This document shows, piece after piece, positions 5,586 through 6,748 of a stretch of 6,748 nucleotides of DNA. Source of the stretch: Gallionellaceae bacterium (lineage in GTDB: Bacteria > Pseudomonadota > Gammaproteobacteria > Burkholderiales > Gallionellaceae); contig JAUYFR010000304.1 in assembly GCA_030690855.1 (NCBI GenBank), positions 1 through 6,748 on the forward strand, in the 5' to 3' direction. Below the pieces are notes generated by a model. It saw nothing but the letters and a program-made list of their open reading frames with translations. It did not search any database and was not told the DNA's origin. The first letter of the stretch is position 1; each line of letters opens with the position of its first letter. Both the position numbers and the translations under genes were made by a program.

Positions 5586-6610
5586 GATTTTTTCTCCTTT
5601 TTGCCGAACACTTTTGGCTGCGTCCACGCATCGATCAACGGCACGCAGATATTCATCAGTAAAGTGGCAAACGCAACGCCATCGGGGAAGCCGCCAAACA
5701 CACGAATGAGATAAGTGAGGATGCCCGCGCCCACGGCGAAAATAATTTTTCCTTTAGCGGTGGTGGGCGAAGTAACGGGGTCGGTGAGAATAAAAAATGC
5801 GCCTAACATGGCCGCGCCTGAAAACCAGTGAAACAGCGGCGCAACGTAATGCGTAGGGTCGATGAGTTGGAAGATGCCCGCAGTGGCAAATAGTGCCGCT
5901 AAAAAAACAACAGGCAAATGCCAAGTAATGATGCGGTTAAGCAATAAATAAATTCCGCCAATGGCAAAGCCAATCGCTACCATCTCGCTACCCTTACCAC
6001 CGAGATAGCCAAAAATTGGCATCTCGCGAATTTTATCTATGGAAACATCTAGCGGTAATTGTGTCTTCAGCGTGTCGAGCGGCGTGGCCATCGTTACCGC
6101 ATCTAGCTTCATTTCATTCGGCAACACGTTGTTGAAAATGTAATTGAGTTGATCGACAAAAGACAGGTCGACGCCACCAACAGCAAGAGGACTGAGCCAG
6201 TGCGTCATGTGTACGGGGAAAGAGATGATCAGCACGGCATAGCCAATCATTGCCGGATTAAACGGGTTGTTGCCCAAGCCGCCATACAGATGTTTTGAAA
6301 CGGCGATGGCGAAGGCGGTGCCCACAACCACTAGCCACCACGGTGCGAGCGGCGGGATGGAAAGTGCTAGCAACCAAGCAGTGAGTAACGCGCTATTGTC
6401 AGATAAAAACGGCTTGAGTGGGCGCTCACGCAATTTGAGCATCGCTGCCTCAGTTGCCAACGCGGTGATTGAGGCGAGCGCGATGGAAACCAAAATCGCG
6501 GGACCGAAATACCAAACGTAAGCGGCGATACCGGGCACGAGCGCCAGCATCACTTTGAACATGATTTCGCTCACGCTGCTGGATTTAGTAAAGAAAGGAG
6601 ATATCCACAT
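5582..6610 (-). CDS. rnfD: Electron transport complex subunit RnfD (RsxD)
   Basis: This 342-residue polytopic membrane protein is the NqrB-like subunit of the Rnf complex. Hydrophobic segments run from about residue 20 to the C-terminus. Family hallmarks are KPFLSDNSALLTAWLLAL (66-83), GGLGNNPFNPAM (110-121), and HWFSGAAMLGAFFILTDPVTSP near 261-282. The motif DAVTMATPLD (170-179) is the covalent FMN site, with Thr176 the expected attachment point. RIFGGFPDGVAFA-type sequence (303-315, here RVFGGFPDG) is also typical. The ATG at 6610 follows the rnfC stop after 2 nt and has no clear Shine-Dalgarno sequence, so translation probably depends on coupling to rnfC. Its stop overlaps the rnfG start by 4 nt. 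No truncation or missing key residue was seen. Confidence 0.96.
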   Translation of the reverse strand: MWISPFFTKSSSVSEIMFKVMLALVPGIAAYVWYFGPAILVSIALASITALATEAAMLKLRERPLKPFLSDNSALLTAWLLALSIPPLAPWWLVVVGTAFAIAVSKHLYGGLGNNPFNPAMIGYAVLIISFPVHMTHWLSPLAVGGVDLSFVDQLNYIFNNVLPNEMKLDAVTMATPLDTLKTQLPLDVSIDKIREMPIFGYLGGKGSEMVAIGFAIGGIYLLLNRIITWHLPVVFLAALFATAGIFQLIDPTHYVAPLFHWFSGAAMLGAFFILTDPVTSPTTAKGKIIFAVGAGILTYLIRVFGGFPDGVAFATLLMNICVPLIDAWTQPKVFGKKEKKS

Positions 6611-6612
6611 AG

Positions 6613-6748
6613 TTAATTTTTAGGCTCAGTGTCAGTTTTTGCGGCTTCATGTGCCTGTGCGCGACGAGCATCAATCTCGGCAATATCTGCCTGCTGCTGC
6701 GGAGTGAGCACTTCGGTGTTTTTCGGCTTCGCAGCGGCGGCTTGTTCT
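6613..6748 (-). CDS. rnfC: RnfC (RsxC) C-terminal tail, partial
   Basis: Only the last 44 codons before a TAA stop (6613-6615) are in the window; the gene continues beyond the right edge. The peptide is rich in Ala, Gln, Lys and Glu (for example TPQQQADIAEIDARRAQAHE), the low-complexity tail typical of proteobacterial RnfC. The Fe-S and NADH/FMN-binding domains of RnfC would lie outside. Assignment rests mainly on position, ending 2 nt before rnfD in the canonical rnfC-D-G-E order, and on the tail composition. Confidence 0.85.
   Translation of the reverse strand, partial: EQAAAAKPKNTEVLTPQQQADIAEIDARRAQAHEAAKTDTEPKN

Noticed and set aside
5586..5627. Upstream start of rnfG at 5627
   Set aside because: The extra 14 residues overlap rnfD and are not like RnfG. 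The ATG at 5585 has a strong Shine-Dalgarno sequence and an ATGA overlap with rnfD.
5263..5709. Plus-strand open frame of 148 codons opposite rnfG and rnfD
   Set aside because: It lies antisense to two clearly coding genes, has no ribosome binding site and a low-complexity Ser/Ala-rich composition expected of a shadow frame.

Overview
The window looks like a piece of a gammaproteobacterial chromosome, inferred from the rnfC-D-G-E gene order and from RnfD, RnfG and RnfE proteins of the proteobacterial (Rsx-like) type. I cannot fix the genus; a Cellvibrio-like marine or soil gammaproteobacterium is a guess. It has two parts: a conserved respiratory operon on the right (minus strand, about 4220-6748) and a patchwork of accessory genes on the left (1-4091).

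Right part: the 3' tail of rnfC, then complete rnfD, rnfG and rnfE, tightly packed with a 2-nt gap, a 4-nt overlap and a 14-nt overlap. They encode membrane subunits of the Rnf/Rsx electron-transfer complex. The expected FMN-attachment threonines in RnfD and RnfG and the paired membrane cysteines of RnfE are all present, so this part appears intact and ordinary. RnfB and RnfA would lie beyond the right edge.

Middle part: downstream of rnfE, on the same strand, is an AAA ATPase with a C-terminal DUF4143 domain. Converging on it from the left is a two-gene toxin-antitoxin module, a Phd/YefM-type antitoxin and a PIN-domain (VapC-type) toxin, with its own promoter-like sequence and an inverted repeat that could be the autoregulatory operator. 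The most informative structure is a 171-bp ungapped direct repeat (1975-2145 and 2910-3080, 156 of 171 identical by my count) that brackets the module. The right copy is the real 3' end of the ATPase gene. The left copy is an orphan tail of a second, diverged ATPase gene that still reads through to a stop codon. A paralogous ATPase gene was evidently once there, and the toxin-antitoxin module now sits where its body would have been.

Left part: two plus-strand genes separated by a perfect 7-bp hairpin. The first is an unrecognised protein whose reading frame is open to the window edge. The second is a membrane protein with an N-terminal zinc ribbon, an RDD domain, a further membrane helix and a roughly 200-residue C-terminal domain with six cysteines that I do not recognise.

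No rRNA, tRNA, CRISPR array, insertion sequence or transposase was seen. I did not find a convincing wholly new system. The repeat-bracketed toxin-antitoxin module and the zinc ribbon/RDD/Cys-rich protein deserve the closest look.
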